29,416 nucleotides of DNA from a virus, in IMG/VR virus record IMGVR_UViG_3300022200_001528, positions 1 through 29,416 of that record. One strand, 5' to 3'. Of the stretch, positions 23,587-29,416 are shown piece after piece. Each line of letters begins with the position of its first letter. Position 1 is the first letter of the stretch. The position numbers and the translations under genes are program-made. The notes below the pieces were generated by a model. It worked only from the letters and a program-made list of their open reading frames with translations, was not told the DNA's origin and did not search any database.

Positions 23587-23611
23587 ACGTATGTAGTCAA
23601 GAGATGAGACA

Positions 23612-23788
23612 ATGCGAGTCAAACTGAAGGAGACAACATTCACACTAGGTTCTAAGCCTATGAAACAGTTAATGTGGTGTGATTGCGTGCCAAAGGCTAA
23701 GCGTAACAAGCCAGCGAAGCTGAATGGTATTCTTGTAGGCGGCGACTCAGCCGTCACCTCAGAAGTACAGGTGTACCATGTCCTTTGA
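23612..23788 (+). CDS. First early protein, 58 aa, unknown
   Basis: A short gene starting about 20 bases after the predicted transcription start of the early promoter. The protein is basic in its first half (MRVKLKETTFTLGSKPMKQL), has a CDC motif at residues 23-25 (MWCDCVPKAKRNKP), then a beta-like end (KLNGILVGGDSAVTSEVQVY). The stop overlaps the next start by eleven bases, the same junction seen at three other gene pairs in the window. As the first gene expressed after infection it would be a candidate host-takeover protein, but that is inference from position. No clear Shine-Dalgarno site. Confidence 0.6.
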   Translation: MRVKLKETTFTLGSKPMKQLMWCDCVPKAKRNKPAKLNGILVGGDSAVTSEVQVYHVL

Positions 23789-24164
23789 AACCACCTCACG
23801 TAGTGGCACACACCCACTTGCAAAACGCCTCAACACGTGCTATGCTGTAAGCATGACAGATAAAGAAGGAGCAGCGATGCAAGCCGAGTATGAAGCTTCC
23901 ATCCTGTGCCACTCAACGCTCTGTCCACTCTCCCATCCAAACGCTCTCAACACCTGCTACACTACAGACATGACATACAACCGCTCTCAACTCATCACCG
24001 CTCTCCATCGTGAGTATGAGTTTCTTTGTCACGATGACTTCGATCCTGACGTTGACTGCACACCTGATGAGTACCTTGCTATGCTTGAGTGCCTCAGTGA
24101 TGAGGATCTAATCAACGAGTCTAGCACTGATGACATTAACGAGTTGATTGCTGCCTACTGCTGA
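23778..24164 (+). CDS. Small acidic early protein with duplicated leader/N-terminal segment
   Basis: The C-terminal 65 residues, from ATG 23970 (MTYNRSQLITALHREYEFLC, HDDFDPDVDCTPDEYLAMLE), match a small acidic protein I recall from many cyanophages, so the functional unit may start there. The longer frame from 23778 contains an earlier degenerate copy: HPLAKRLNTCYAVSMT...EYEASILCH at about residues 13-47 parallels HPNALNTCYTTDMT...EYEFLCH at about 54-87. Either the gene is a fusion made by tandem duplication, or the upstream half is a decayed copy translated by chance. The start at 23778 overlaps the previous stop by eleven bases, which favours translation from there. Function unknown. Confidence 0.62.
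   Translation: MSFETTSRSGTHPLAKRLNTCYAVSMTDKEGAAMQAEYEASILCHSTLCPLSHPNALNTCYTTDMTYNRSQLITALHREYEFLCHDDFDPDVDCTPDEYLAMLECLSDEDLINESSTDDINELIAAYC
23818..23978 (+). repeat. Tandem duplicated promoter-like leader (two copies)
   Basis: Copy 1 (about 23824-23858: AACGCCTCAACACGTGCTAT, GCTGTAAGC, ATGACA) and copy 2 (about 23940-23975: AACGCTCTCAACACCTGCTA, CACTACAGAC, ATGACA) are similar over about 36 bases, and each ends in a start codon. Both hold an extended -10-like TGC-TATGCT or TGC-TACACT, resembling the main early promoter. Copy 1 also has TTGCAA 17 bases upstream (23818-23823). Confidence 0.55.
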
Positions 24165-24176
24165 TCGCTACACTTT

Positions 24177-24231
24177 CCCATCACTTAGCTGATGGGTTTC
24201 TGTAGCTATCACAAGTGTCTCGTTACACTTG
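24177..24231 (+). other. Two perfect hairpins between early genes
   Basis: CCCATCA-CTTAGC-TGATGGG (24177-24196), followed by TTTCTGT, and CAAGTGT-CTCGTT-ACACTTG (24212-24231) both have 7-bp perfect stems and 6-base loops, 15 bases apart. They may be a weak terminator and/or RNA-processing sites like the RNase III sites in T7 early RNA. Confidence 0.6.
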
Positions 24232-24264
24232 ATTGGCTACGTTCACACCTTATCCATTCACAAC

Positions 24265-24510
24265 ATGTTCAACACTGACATCACCATTCCTAGCCGCACA
24301 TCCGAAGCAGTTAGTCAATTGATTGTCAACCTTGTTCGTGGTGATGTACTTGTTCAATTCAAGAACGGTTACACTTATCACTACACCAATGTTAGCCGTC
24401 GTGCTATCACCAATCTCATTATAAATCCTAACATGTCTCTTGGCTTCTGGGTTAATGAGAACTGTGTCAGTGCTAAGCGTACTGATTGTCTCAAACTCAA
24501 CCTTGCTTGA
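24265..24510 (+). CDS. KTSC-like small early protein
   Basis: An 81-residue protein. I choose ATG 24265 over an in-frame ATG at 24229 because the earlier one lies inside a hairpin stem. The string CATTCACAACATG around 24265 is also repeated exactly at the start of the next gene. The core (DVLVQFKNGYTYHYTNVSRR, then ITNLIINPNMSLGFWVN) follows the pattern of the KTSC domain, a short beta-rich domain found in lysyl-tRNA synthetase C-termini and in many phage proteins. Its biochemical role is unknown. It belongs to the early cluster downstream of the host-type promoter. Confidence 0.7.
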   Translation: MFNTDITIPSRTSEAVSQLIVNLVRGDVLVQFKNGYTYHYTNVSRRAITNLIINPNMSLGFWVNENCVSAKRTDCLKLNLA

Positions 24511-24544
24511 GTAACAACTAACCACTTCATTTCACATTCACAAC

Positions 24545-24865
24545 ATGCTGTTCTACACTGAGCGTTTGACTGCTGCACTTGCTGATCGCTTCACCAATGA
24601 GGATGAGATCATCGACATTGCAAACTATGGGTGCAGTGGAGGTGTACCTGGATTCATCTATTACGCACAAACCAATGAGTTCTTTGATGACTTCGAAGAC
24701 GACATTGAAGACGTGTGCTTTGATGTCTTAGGTGATGAATACCTCTCACAACTTGCCAAGTGTGAGGATAGCATTCAAGGGCTAAAGAACAAGATGGTTT
24801 GGTTCACTGTTGAGGAGTATTGTCGTCGTCTTGTTGACATGATGGAGGAAGAAGAGGCTGCCTGA
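24545..24865 (+). CDS. Acidic early protein, 106 aa, unknown
   Basis: A strongly acidic protein (FFDDFEDDIEDVCFDV, MMEEEEAA). The N-terminal half contains DIANYGCSGGVPGFIYYAQT, a pattern I recall from uncharacterised cyanobacterial and cyanophage proteins; the rest is helical. High negative charge and small size would suit a DNA-mimic or an inhibitor of a host enzyme, but there is no direct evidence. The leader CATTCACAACATG is identical to that of the previous gene, and the stop overlaps the next start as ATGA. Confidence 0.7.
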   Translation: MLFYTERLTAALADRFTNEDEIIDIANYGCSGGVPGFIYYAQTNEFFDDFEDDIEDVCFDVLGDEYLSQLAKCEDSIQGLKNKMVWFTVEEYCRRLVDMMEEEEAA

Positions 24866-24981
24866 TGACTGAAACTAACATCATCCTTGCAGTGATTGGC
24901 TGCGTTGGCTTGTTGTCTACGCTAGCGGTGTATAGCCGTGCTAACGTAGCTGTTACCAAATACGAACAACGAATCAAATGA
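24865..24981 (+). CDS. 38-aa single-pass membrane peptide
   Basis: Starts at the ATGA overlap with the preceding gene and ends in an ATGA overlap with the following one, which strongly suggests real translation. The sequence is MTETNIILAVIGCVGLLSTL followed by AVYSRANVAVTKYEQRIK: one membrane helix at about residues 5-22 and a basic tail that would face the cytoplasm. No family is recognised. Phage early membrane peptides of this size often affect host membrane proteins or superinfection, but this is only an analogy. Confidence 0.65.
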   Translation: MTETNIILAVIGCVGLLSTLAVYSRANVAVTKYEQRIK

Positions 24982-25202
24982 CTAGAACTCGTGAATGGCT
25001 GCTCCTCAATGCAGTCGAAACATGGCTACATCACTATGGTACAAGTGGCACACCTTCTACCATTGAACAATACAAGGACCTACAAAAGGAATTCCATGAT
25101 GCTTACATGGCAACGATTACAGTAGATCTTGAGTTGCCACCTGTTGAAGATGAGGAGTCAACTCCTACACGTACAACTCGCAAACGTACAACTACTAAAT
25201 AA
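24978..25202 (+). CDS. Small early protein, 74 aa, unknown
   Basis: Residues 1-45 form a helical domain with several aromatic residues (MTRTREWLLLNAVETWLHHY, EQYKDLQKEFHDAYMAT). The tail is disordered, first acidic and then basic and Thr-rich (EDEESTPTRTTRKRTTTK), a composition often seen in proteins that touch nucleic acid. The start overlaps the membrane peptide stop as ATGA; the stop overlaps the next start as TAATG. Function unknown. Confidence 0.66.
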   Translation: MTRTREWLLLNAVETWLHHYGTSGTPSTIEQYKDLQKEFHDAYMATITVDLELPPVEDEESTPTRTTRKRTTTK

Positions 25203-25339
25203 TGTTCGCTGTTCTTGAAGGTCACGAAGTTGTTGAGTATTACTCAGACGAAACTGCTGCGTACAACTGTGCATTTGATCTGCTAGATCGTGATGATTCA
25301 GAAGATCTCATGGTTGTCGAAATTCTTAAGAAGTTCTAA
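25202..25339 (+). CDS. 45-aa acidic early protein, unknown
   Basis: Begins one base inside the previous stop (TAATG). The protein MFAVLEGHEVVEYYSDETAA, then YNCAFDLLDRDDSEDLMVVE and ILKKF, looks like a small alpha/beta fold with a beta strand, a helix and a second strand. Its coding frame shows normal codon use and an unbroken junction pattern. No family is recognised. Confidence 0.6.
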   Translation: MFAVLEGHEVVEYYSDETAAYNCAFDLLDRDDSEDLMVVEILKKF

Positions 25340-25341
25340 TT

Positions 25342-25494
25342 ATGATCCAACCACGCCTATACGAGGTGACCCTACGTTCAGGTGCTATGTATTTATTAGC
25401 ACCCGACTCTGAAGCTGCTGCATGGATGGCGCTAGAGTTGTCCCGTGAACGCGATGATGAACTAATCAATGTGAGGCAAGCTGATGAGTGGTAA
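25342..25494 (+). CDS. 50-aa early protein, unknown
   Basis: The ATG is two bases after the previous stop, and the end overlaps the next gene by eleven bases. The sequence MIQPRLYEVTLRSGAMYLLA, then PDSEAAAWMALELSRERDDE and LINVRQADEW, suggests two beta strands, a helix and a final strand, similar in layout to its 45-aa neighbour. The two could be distant paralogues, but this is only a similarity of pattern. Function unknown. Confidence 0.6.
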   Translation: MIQPRLYEVTLRSGAMYLLAPDSEAAAWMALELSRERDDELINVRQADEW

Positions 25495-25795
25495 GTACTA
25501 TCCAAACAACTGGCAACAATACAAAGAAACTCCTGATGATTTCTTCGAGCCTCATACATTTGAGGAAGTTATGTCTTGGAAGGTAGCAGGCTGGGAGTTA
25601 CCTAGCTCTATCTGCTGTATCATCCGTGCTAACACCCACAAGGGTAAAATCAAGGAGTTTGTCTATCAAAAACACAGCGCAGCTGAGGCTAAGGTTGCAG
25701 CACTAATGAACGAGGGTGTAGAGTTTACTGTCTGCACCGATGAAGCTATCCATTTTGTATCACCCAACAACGACGATGAGCATTATTACGACTGA
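25484..25795 (+). CDS. Conserved cyanophage early protein, 103 aa
   Basis: The N-terminus (MSGKYYPNNWQQYKETPDDF, then EPHTFEEVMSWKVAGWELPS) matches a small protein that I recall as widely conserved in T7-like cyanophages just before the RNA polymerase. The middle is beta-rich (SICCIIRANTHKGKIKEFVY) and is followed by a helix (HSAAEAKVAALMNEG), a strand, and a short acidic tail (NNDDEHYYD). Its role is unknown. It overlaps the previous gene by eleven bases and the next by twenty. Conservation together with position makes it a good marker for the early operon. Confidence 0.74.
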   Translation: MSGKYYPNNWQQYKETPDDFFEPHTFEEVMSWKVAGWELPSSICCIIRANTHKGKIKEFVYQKHSAAEAKVAALMNEGVEFTVCTDEAIHFVSPNNDDEHYYD

Positions 25796-25913
25796 ACAAC
25801 TAGCTGAGCTAGCTGATGGCTATCCCGAACTTGCTCAGTGCTACGATCTAAATCACATTCATAATCTCAGGGACGCAGCAGAGGAAACGATTGATTACAC
25901 AAGCCGAGATTGA
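25776..25913 (+). CDS. 45-aa early protein overlapping the RNA polymerase start
   Basis: Starts inside the end of the 103-aa gene (20-base overlap) and runs 23 bases into the polymerase gene. The sequence is MSIITTEQLAELADGYPELA, then QCYDLNHIHNLRDAAEETID and YTSRD: helical and acidic, and Leu-rich in its first part. Its stop lies just after the TTG start of the polymerase, so it could couple translation into that unusual start. No family is recognised. It is less certain than its neighbours because of the double overlap. Confidence 0.5.
   Translation: MSIITTEQLAELADGYPELAQCYDLNHIHNLRDAAEETIDYTSRD
25881..25893 (+). promoter_or_regulatory. Ribosome site GAGG and TTG start of RNA polymerase
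   Basis: GAGG at 25881-25884 lies six bases before TTG 25891. No ATG or GTG near the start gives a full-length polymerase; the first in-frame ATG is more than 100 codons inside. This site decides the start. Confidence 0.65.
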
Positions 25914-28230
25914 AACACAGATAGCCTTTGAACGGGAGGCAATTGCACACGGTTTAAGCAGGCTATATAAGAACACACAAGAATTAGAAGATAAGTCTTA
26001 TGCGTCTGCTAGTGTGTATGGTGTGGCATCTATTGATTCACTCCTCCCTATACTTATCAAATACATTGAAGACACTACACATGACAGGTTGACACGTGGC
26101 AGAGGCTATCAATTCCAACTTATCAAAACTTATGTATCTAAACTAGAAGTATTAGCATCTGCTACTATTGCACTTAAGGTAACCTTTGATAAAGTATTCT
26201 CATACAAAGACAAAGCTAACCAAGCTGTTAATGTGCTTGATGCTATAGGTCGTGCTATTGAAGATGAGTGTCAGATGAGACACTATGAGGAGAAAGCACC
26301 TGGTCTATTAGAAACTTTAAAGAAGAACTATTGGCACAAGTCGATTGGTACTCAGCAAAAGCTGACTGTCATTCGCACTATGATGAACCGTCACAACATT
26401 GAGAAATGGCATACATGGGGAAGAGACAATCGAGTTAAACTCGGTGGTTGGCTCCTTGATTGTATCATGGAATCTAGTGGCTGGTTTGAGAAGCTAGTGA
26501 TACAGGAGCGTTCTAAGCGAGTTCAGTATGTTGTCCCTACTGCAAAGTTCATGGACATCAAAGATGAACTGATGAAGAATGCTGAACTATTTAGTCCTCT
26601 TGCATGGCCAATGCTTATCCCTCCAAATGATTGGACAGAGGACAAAGCTGGTGGCTACCTCCTAAACGAAGTGATGAGGGGGCATGACATGGTTCGTAGG
26701 GGACAGGGCGGATGTATACAGGGGGAGAAACCAATCCAGTTTCTGAACAAGATTCAAAAGGTTTCTTACTGCCTGAATCCCTTCATCGTAGAGGTAGCAG
26801 AGAAGTTAGATCAATTAGAAAGACCAGTAGGTAAGTTCCTTCCTATTGTTCATTATGATCTACCTACTAAACCTGTAGACATTGCAGAGAATGCAGAAGC
26901 AAGGAAGAGTTACAGGAGAGAGGCAGCTGAAGTTCTAAATAGACAAGCTCACGAGTTTAGGAAGTCTTGTAGAACTAGAATGACTTTAGAGGCAGTTAAA
27001 AGGTTTAAGGATAAAGAGAAGTTTTACGTACCCTGGTCTTTTGACTATAGAGGTAGAGCGTATCCTATACCTGCTTTCTTAACACCTCAAGACACAGACT
27101 TTGGAAAAAGTTTATTGAGGTCTTATGAAGAGTCATTCATGACACCTGAAGCTGAAGAGTGGTTAGCATTTCAGGTAGCTACTACATTCGGTCTTGATAA
27201 GGCAACGATGCAAGAGCGTTTGCAGTGGGTACAAGATAATACCACATTCATCAAAGCTATTGCTTTAGATCCTATTGAGCGACTTCCTGATTGGGAGTCA
27301 GCTGATGAACCTTGGCAATTCCTTGCAGCTTGTGAAGAGTACTATGCTTGTGTCTTAGCTTGTACTCGGTCTCACACAGGTTTGTTTGTTGCTACAGATG
27401 CTACTTGCAGTGGTCTTCAGATCCTTGCTGGTTTAGCCCGTGATAAGTCTACAGCGCAGCTTGTTAACGTCCTACCTGGTAATAAGCCACAGGATGCTTA
27501 CAAGGTTGTTGCTGAGGCAGCTACACCTTACTGTCCTGCTTCTATTCGCCCTTACATGGACAGAAAGACGGTCAAACGTGTAGTTATGACCGTGCCTTAC
27601 AATGCTAAGCCGTACTCCAATCGTGGGTATATCAAGGACGCACTCAAGGAGAAAGGGGTAGAGATCGACAAAGATGATCTCACCAAGACTGTTAAGGCAG
27701 TCAGAGATGCTATGGATGTCGTTGTACCTGGTCCTATGGCAGTAATGTCTTGGATTGAGCAAGAGGTATCCAAAGCTATTGACAGAGGGGAGACACAGCT
27801 AACATGGACTACACCATCAGGCTTTGTCGTCACTCAACGTTTGATGAAGAAAGAGAAGGTGACTGTTAAACTACAGTTGCTTGGTCGTTGTGAGTTAGAG
27901 GTCGCTGTTGATGACAGCAAGAAGGTAGACAAGCAGCATCACAAGAATGCTACTGCTCCTAACCTTATTCACTCACTTGACGCTAGCCTGCTACACCTGG
28001 CTACACTGAGGTTTAACGCACCTATTGCTCTCATCCACGATTCTGTATTGTGTCGTGCTACAGACATGTCGGTACTCAGCACCATTGTGCGAGAGACTTA
28101 CATGCACCTGTTTGCAGAGCATGATTACCTAACTGACTTTGCCCAACAGATTGAGGCAGAGACTGACCCACCGATCATCGGAGATCTGGAACCAGAGTCC
28201 GTGATTGATTCCACTTACTTTTTTTGTTAA
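25891..28230 (+). CDS. Single-subunit phage RNA polymerase (T7 gp1-like)
   Basis: Transcribes middle and late phage genes. All catalytic motifs of the T7 family are present: FDYRGRAYPIPAF (about residue 384), motif A ATDATCSGLQ with Asp503, motif B KTVKRVVMTVPYNAK with Lys562, Arg563 and Tyr570 (matching T7 Lys631, Arg632, Tyr639), and motif C LIHDSVL with His716 and Asp717. The 779-residue length is typical of cyanophage polymerases and about 100 shorter than T7 (883). It ends in an aromatic foot (YFFC) like the T7 FAFA end. The likely start is TTG. A 29-base stretch at 26701-26729 has a near copy in the spacer after the terminase. The stop overlaps the next start as TAATG. Confidence 0.97.
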   Translation: MITQAEIETQIAFEREAIAHGLSRLYKNTQELEDKSYASASVYGVASIDSLLPILIKYIEDTTHDRLTRGRGYQFQLIKTYVSKLEVLASATIALKVTFDKVFSYKDKANQAVNVLDAIGRAIEDECQMRHYEEKAPGLLETLKKNYWHKSIGTQQKLTVIRTMMNRHNIEKWHTWGRDNRVKLGGWLLDCIMESSGWFEKLVIQERSKRVQYVVPTAKFMDIKDELMKNAELFSPLAWPMLIPPNDWTEDKAGGYLLNEVMRGHDMVRRGQGGCIQGEKPIQFLNKIQKVSYCLNPFIVEVAEKLDQLERPVGKFLPIVHYDLPTKPVDIAENAEARKSYRREAAEVLNRQAHEFRKSCRTRMTLEAVKRFKDKEKFYVPWSFDYRGRAYPIPAFLTPQDTDFGKSLLRSYEESFMTPEAEEWLAFQVATTFGLDKATMQERLQWVQDNTTFIKAIALDPIERLPDWESADEPWQFLAACEEYYACVLACTRSHTGLFVATDATCSGLQILAGLARDKSTAQLVNVLPGNKPQDAYKVVAEAATPYCPASIRPYMDRKTVKRVVMTVPYNAKPYSNRGYIKDALKEKGVEIDKDDLTKTVKAVRDAMDVVVPGPMAVMSWIEQEVSKAIDRGETQLTWTTPSGFVVTQRLMKKEKVTVKLQLLGRCELEVAVDDSKKVDKQHHKNATAPNLIHSLDASLLHLATLRFNAPIALIHDSVLCRATDMSVLSTIVRETYMHLFAEHDYLTDFAQQIEAETDPPIIGDLEPESVIDSTYFFC

Positions 28231-28799
28231 TGACCCGCACCATCCACAAAACTGAACAGCCTGTTGTCCTTGATGGTTACCAGGCTGTAATGAAGCCCAG
28301 CAAATTTGGTTACTCATTGTCTGCTATTGTTGACGCCACTGTTGTTGATGCTCTTGAAACTGATCGAGCAGAGTCTCTCAAGTGGGCAGAGACTAAACTG
28401 AAGAACCCTAAGCGTTCTACCCTTAAGCCTGAGCCTTGGGAAGAAGTATCTGAAGGTCAATACAAGGTGAAGTTCTCTTGGAATGAAGAGAGTAAGCCCC
28501 CTGTTGTTGACACTGAGGGTACACACATCACTGATGAGTCTATCCCCTTGTACTCTGGTAGTCGTGTGAAGATTGCCTTCTACCAGAAGCCCTACATCCT
28601 CAAAGATGGTGTCACCTATGGCACATCGTTGAAGCTTGTAGGTGTGCAGCTTGTGTCTCTTGCCTCTTCTGCGGGCGTTGACACGGGCGACATGGCTGCT
28701 GAAGACGTGGCTGCTCTGTTTGGTACCACTCAAGGGTTCAAAGCCTCTGAGCCGAACGTAACCGCTATTTCTGAATCCACCGAAGAAGATGACTTTTGA
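28230..28799 (+). CDS. Single-stranded DNA-binding protein (gp2.5-like)
   Basis: Coats single-stranded DNA and recruits the replisome. It lies between RNA polymerase and endonuclease I as gene 2.5 does in T7, and it has a beta-rich body (GSRVKIAFYQKPYILKDGVT, then SLKLVGVQLVSLA) and an acidic C-terminal tail ending in an aromatic residue (STEEDDF), the hallmark that contacts polymerase and helicase. I choose ATG 28230, which overlaps the polymerase stop as TAATG, giving 189 residues against 232 in T7. The end overlaps the next gene by eleven bases. Sequence similarity to T7 itself is low, so synteny and the tail carry much of the call. Confidence 0.88.
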   Translation: MTRTIHKTEQPVVLDGYQAVMKPSKFGYSLSAIVDATVVDALETDRAESLKWAETKLKNPKRSTLKPEPWEEVSEGQYKVKFSWNEESKPPVVDTEGTHITDESIPLYSGSRVKIAFYQKPYILKDGVTYGTSLKLVGVQLVSLASSAGVDTGDMAAEDVAALFGTTQGFKASEPNVTAISESTEEDDF

Positions 28800-28974
28800 T
28801 TACAACGTTTCTAAAGACGACACACTGGGTCTTTACAAAGGCACACTGACTATTGAGCTGCCTGCTATCACAGTTGAGCGCTACAAAGCAGACCGTTCAG
28901 ACTTCAAGTATGAGCTGCGTCGTGCTGTGTCTGAGATCGTAGAAGAAATCATCGAGAAACAACTAGACGACTGA
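28789..28974 (+). CDS. 61-aa small protein, unknown
   Basis: A compact acidic protein: a beta-like first half (YNVSKDDTLGLYKGTLTIEL) and a helical second half (ADRSDFKYELRRAVSEIVEE). The start overlaps the SSB stop by eleven bases and the stop overlaps the next start as TGATG, so it is firmly embedded in the operon. No family is recognised; by position it belongs with the DNA metabolism genes. Confidence 0.65.
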   Translation: MTFDYNVSKDDTLGLYKGTLTIELPAITVERYKADRSDFKYELRRAVSEIVEEIIEKQLDD

Positions 28975-29207
28975 TGGGTAAAGATTTTACAGTTCAAGAA
29001 TATCTTGACTTGAAATCACGTTTGCGTGGCATTAAACGTTGTAAAGCTCATGCAGTTAAAAAAGAGTTTCTCGTTAGAAAGCTTCTTGAGTTTGCTATTA
29101 CTGCTTACGCTTGTTTTCACGATGAACACCCATTCAGTCCTATAGAACATGAAATAGAATACGATGTACAGATCAGGCTTAGAGGAGAAGGTCGCTGCTC
29201 TTCTTAA
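28974..29207 (+). CDS. 77-aa small basic protein, unknown
   Basis: The N-terminal part is basic and helical (VQEYLDLKSRLRGIKRCKAH, then AVKKEFLVRKLLEFAITAYA); the end contains FHDEHPFSPIEHEIEYDVQI. The last 44 bases overlap the start of the endonuclease I gene in another frame, an unusually long overlap for this phage. The C-terminal residues may therefore be there only because the frame is shared. It starts inside the previous stop (TGATG). No family is recognised. Confidence 0.58.
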   Translation: MGKDFTVQEYLDLKSRLRGIKRCKAHAVKKEFLVRKLLEFAITAYACFHDEHPFSPIEHEIEYDVQIRLRGEGRCSS

Positions 29208-29416
29208 AAGCTTGAAGGTTCCTTACGAATATGAAAACTGCAAACTCGCATACGTTCTTCAATGCAACTACATCCCCGACTTTCTTTTGCCGAATGGAAT
29301 CTTTCTCGAAGTAAAGGGGAGGCTGACAAGCGAGGATCGGAGAAAGATGCTCGCAGTGAAGAAGAGCAATCCCGACTTAGATATTCGATTCGTCTTTCAA
29401 GCACCATTTAACAAAC
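29164..29416 (+). CDS. Endonuclease I (T7 gp3-like Holliday-junction resolvase), 3' truncated by window
   Basis: Resolves branched DNA before packaging and helps degrade host DNA. Although only 84 residues are visible, the match is unmistakable: YRSGLEEKVAALL at the start and the catalytic block IPDFLLPNGIFLEVKGRL (Asp39, Glu49, Lys51, corresponding to T7 Asp55, Glu65, Lys67), followed by SNPDLDIRFVFQAPF. The first possible ATG is at 29164, since an in-frame stop lies just upstream, so the protein lacks the 16-residue N-terminal extension of T7 gp3. The gene continues beyond the right edge of the window. Confidence 0.95.
   Translation, partial: MYRSGLEEKVAALLKSLKVPYEYENCKLAYVLQCNYIPDFLLPNGIFLEVKGRLTSEDRRKMLAVKKSNPDLDIRFVFQAPFNK

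Larger units (their letters stand above)
23219..23611. other. Long non-coding control region with inverted repeats, Fur-type box and early promoter
   Basis: About 390 bases without a credible gene, the longest such stretch in the window. In order it contains: a CCCCC-ATA-GGGGG hairpin (23264-23276), a 28-base interrupted GC-rich inverted repeat (23298-23325/23374-23401) whose loop carries a Fur-family-like box (23338-23352), a second half-matching box (23399-23413), an ATACGAATACG direct repeat, a TTAGCA-AA-TGCTAA palindrome, a small hairpin (23505-23522) and a sigma70 promoter (23558-23586). Imperfect 15-base direct repeats bracket most of it. Candidate functions are early-region control, replication origin or genome terminus. 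Confidence 0.7.

Noticed and set aside
23479-23823. Minus-strand 114-codon frame across the early promoter
   Set aside because: It covers a consensus promoter and a better + strand small gene, and its protein shows no domain.

Overview
The window is most of the late half plus the early left part of a T7-like podovirus genome (Autographiviridae-type gene order, single-subunit RNA polymerase). Everything convincing is on the + strand and tightly packed, with frequent TAATG, ATGA and 11-nt start/stop overlaps. The overall flavour (gp18-type small terminase, 103-aa and 65-aa small early proteins, ThyX, beta-helix fibre, few Shine-Dalgarno sites) suggests a cyanophage, probably of a Synechococcus/Cyanobium-like host. 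The host is an inference, because no photosynthesis gene is present in the window.

Layout. 1-15.8 kb: tail tube A (gp11), tail tube/nozzle B (gp12), three internal ejection proteins (gp14-, gp15- and gp16-like; the second carries a lytic transglycosylase and a degenerate M23 domain), and a 1316-aa tail fibre whose distal end has foreign-looking base composition. 15.8-18.2 kb: a rho-independent terminator, a small conserved protein, a membrane peptide, a two-domain endolysin (cysteine-peptidase-like + GH73), a membrane/coiled-coil lysis candidate, the small terminase and a small basic protein. 18.1-21.8 kb: an HNH nuclease, an unknown 342-aa protein, a compact sulfotransferase-like protein and the large terminase. 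21.8-23.2 kb: a hairpin-rich spacer, thyX, an unknown gene and a GIY-YIG nuclease. 23.2-23.6 kb: an unusual non-coding region with a long GC-rich inverted repeat, a near-perfect Fur-family box, repeats and a consensus sigma70 promoter. 23.6-25.9 kb: a run of tiny early genes, five of them under 60 codons. 25.9-29.4 kb: RNA polymerase (TTG start), gp2.5-type SSB, two small unknowns and the start of T7-type endonuclease I, cut by the window edge.

How it works together. In T7-like virions the terminase gene lies near the right end and the RNA polymerase near the left end. Here they follow each other, so the window very probably crosses the joined genome ends (circularised assembly or concatemer junction), which should lie between about 21756 and 25890. 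Host RNA polymerase would start early transcription at 23558-23586, the phage polymerase would take over, ThyX and endonuclease I would feed nucleotide supply and host DNA breakdown, and the late block would build, package and release virions.

The most unexplained material is the 23219-23611 control region, the hairpin spacer after the terminase (which contains a near copy of a stretch of the RNA polymerase gene), and the mobile beta-domains apparently inserted into both tail-tube proteins.
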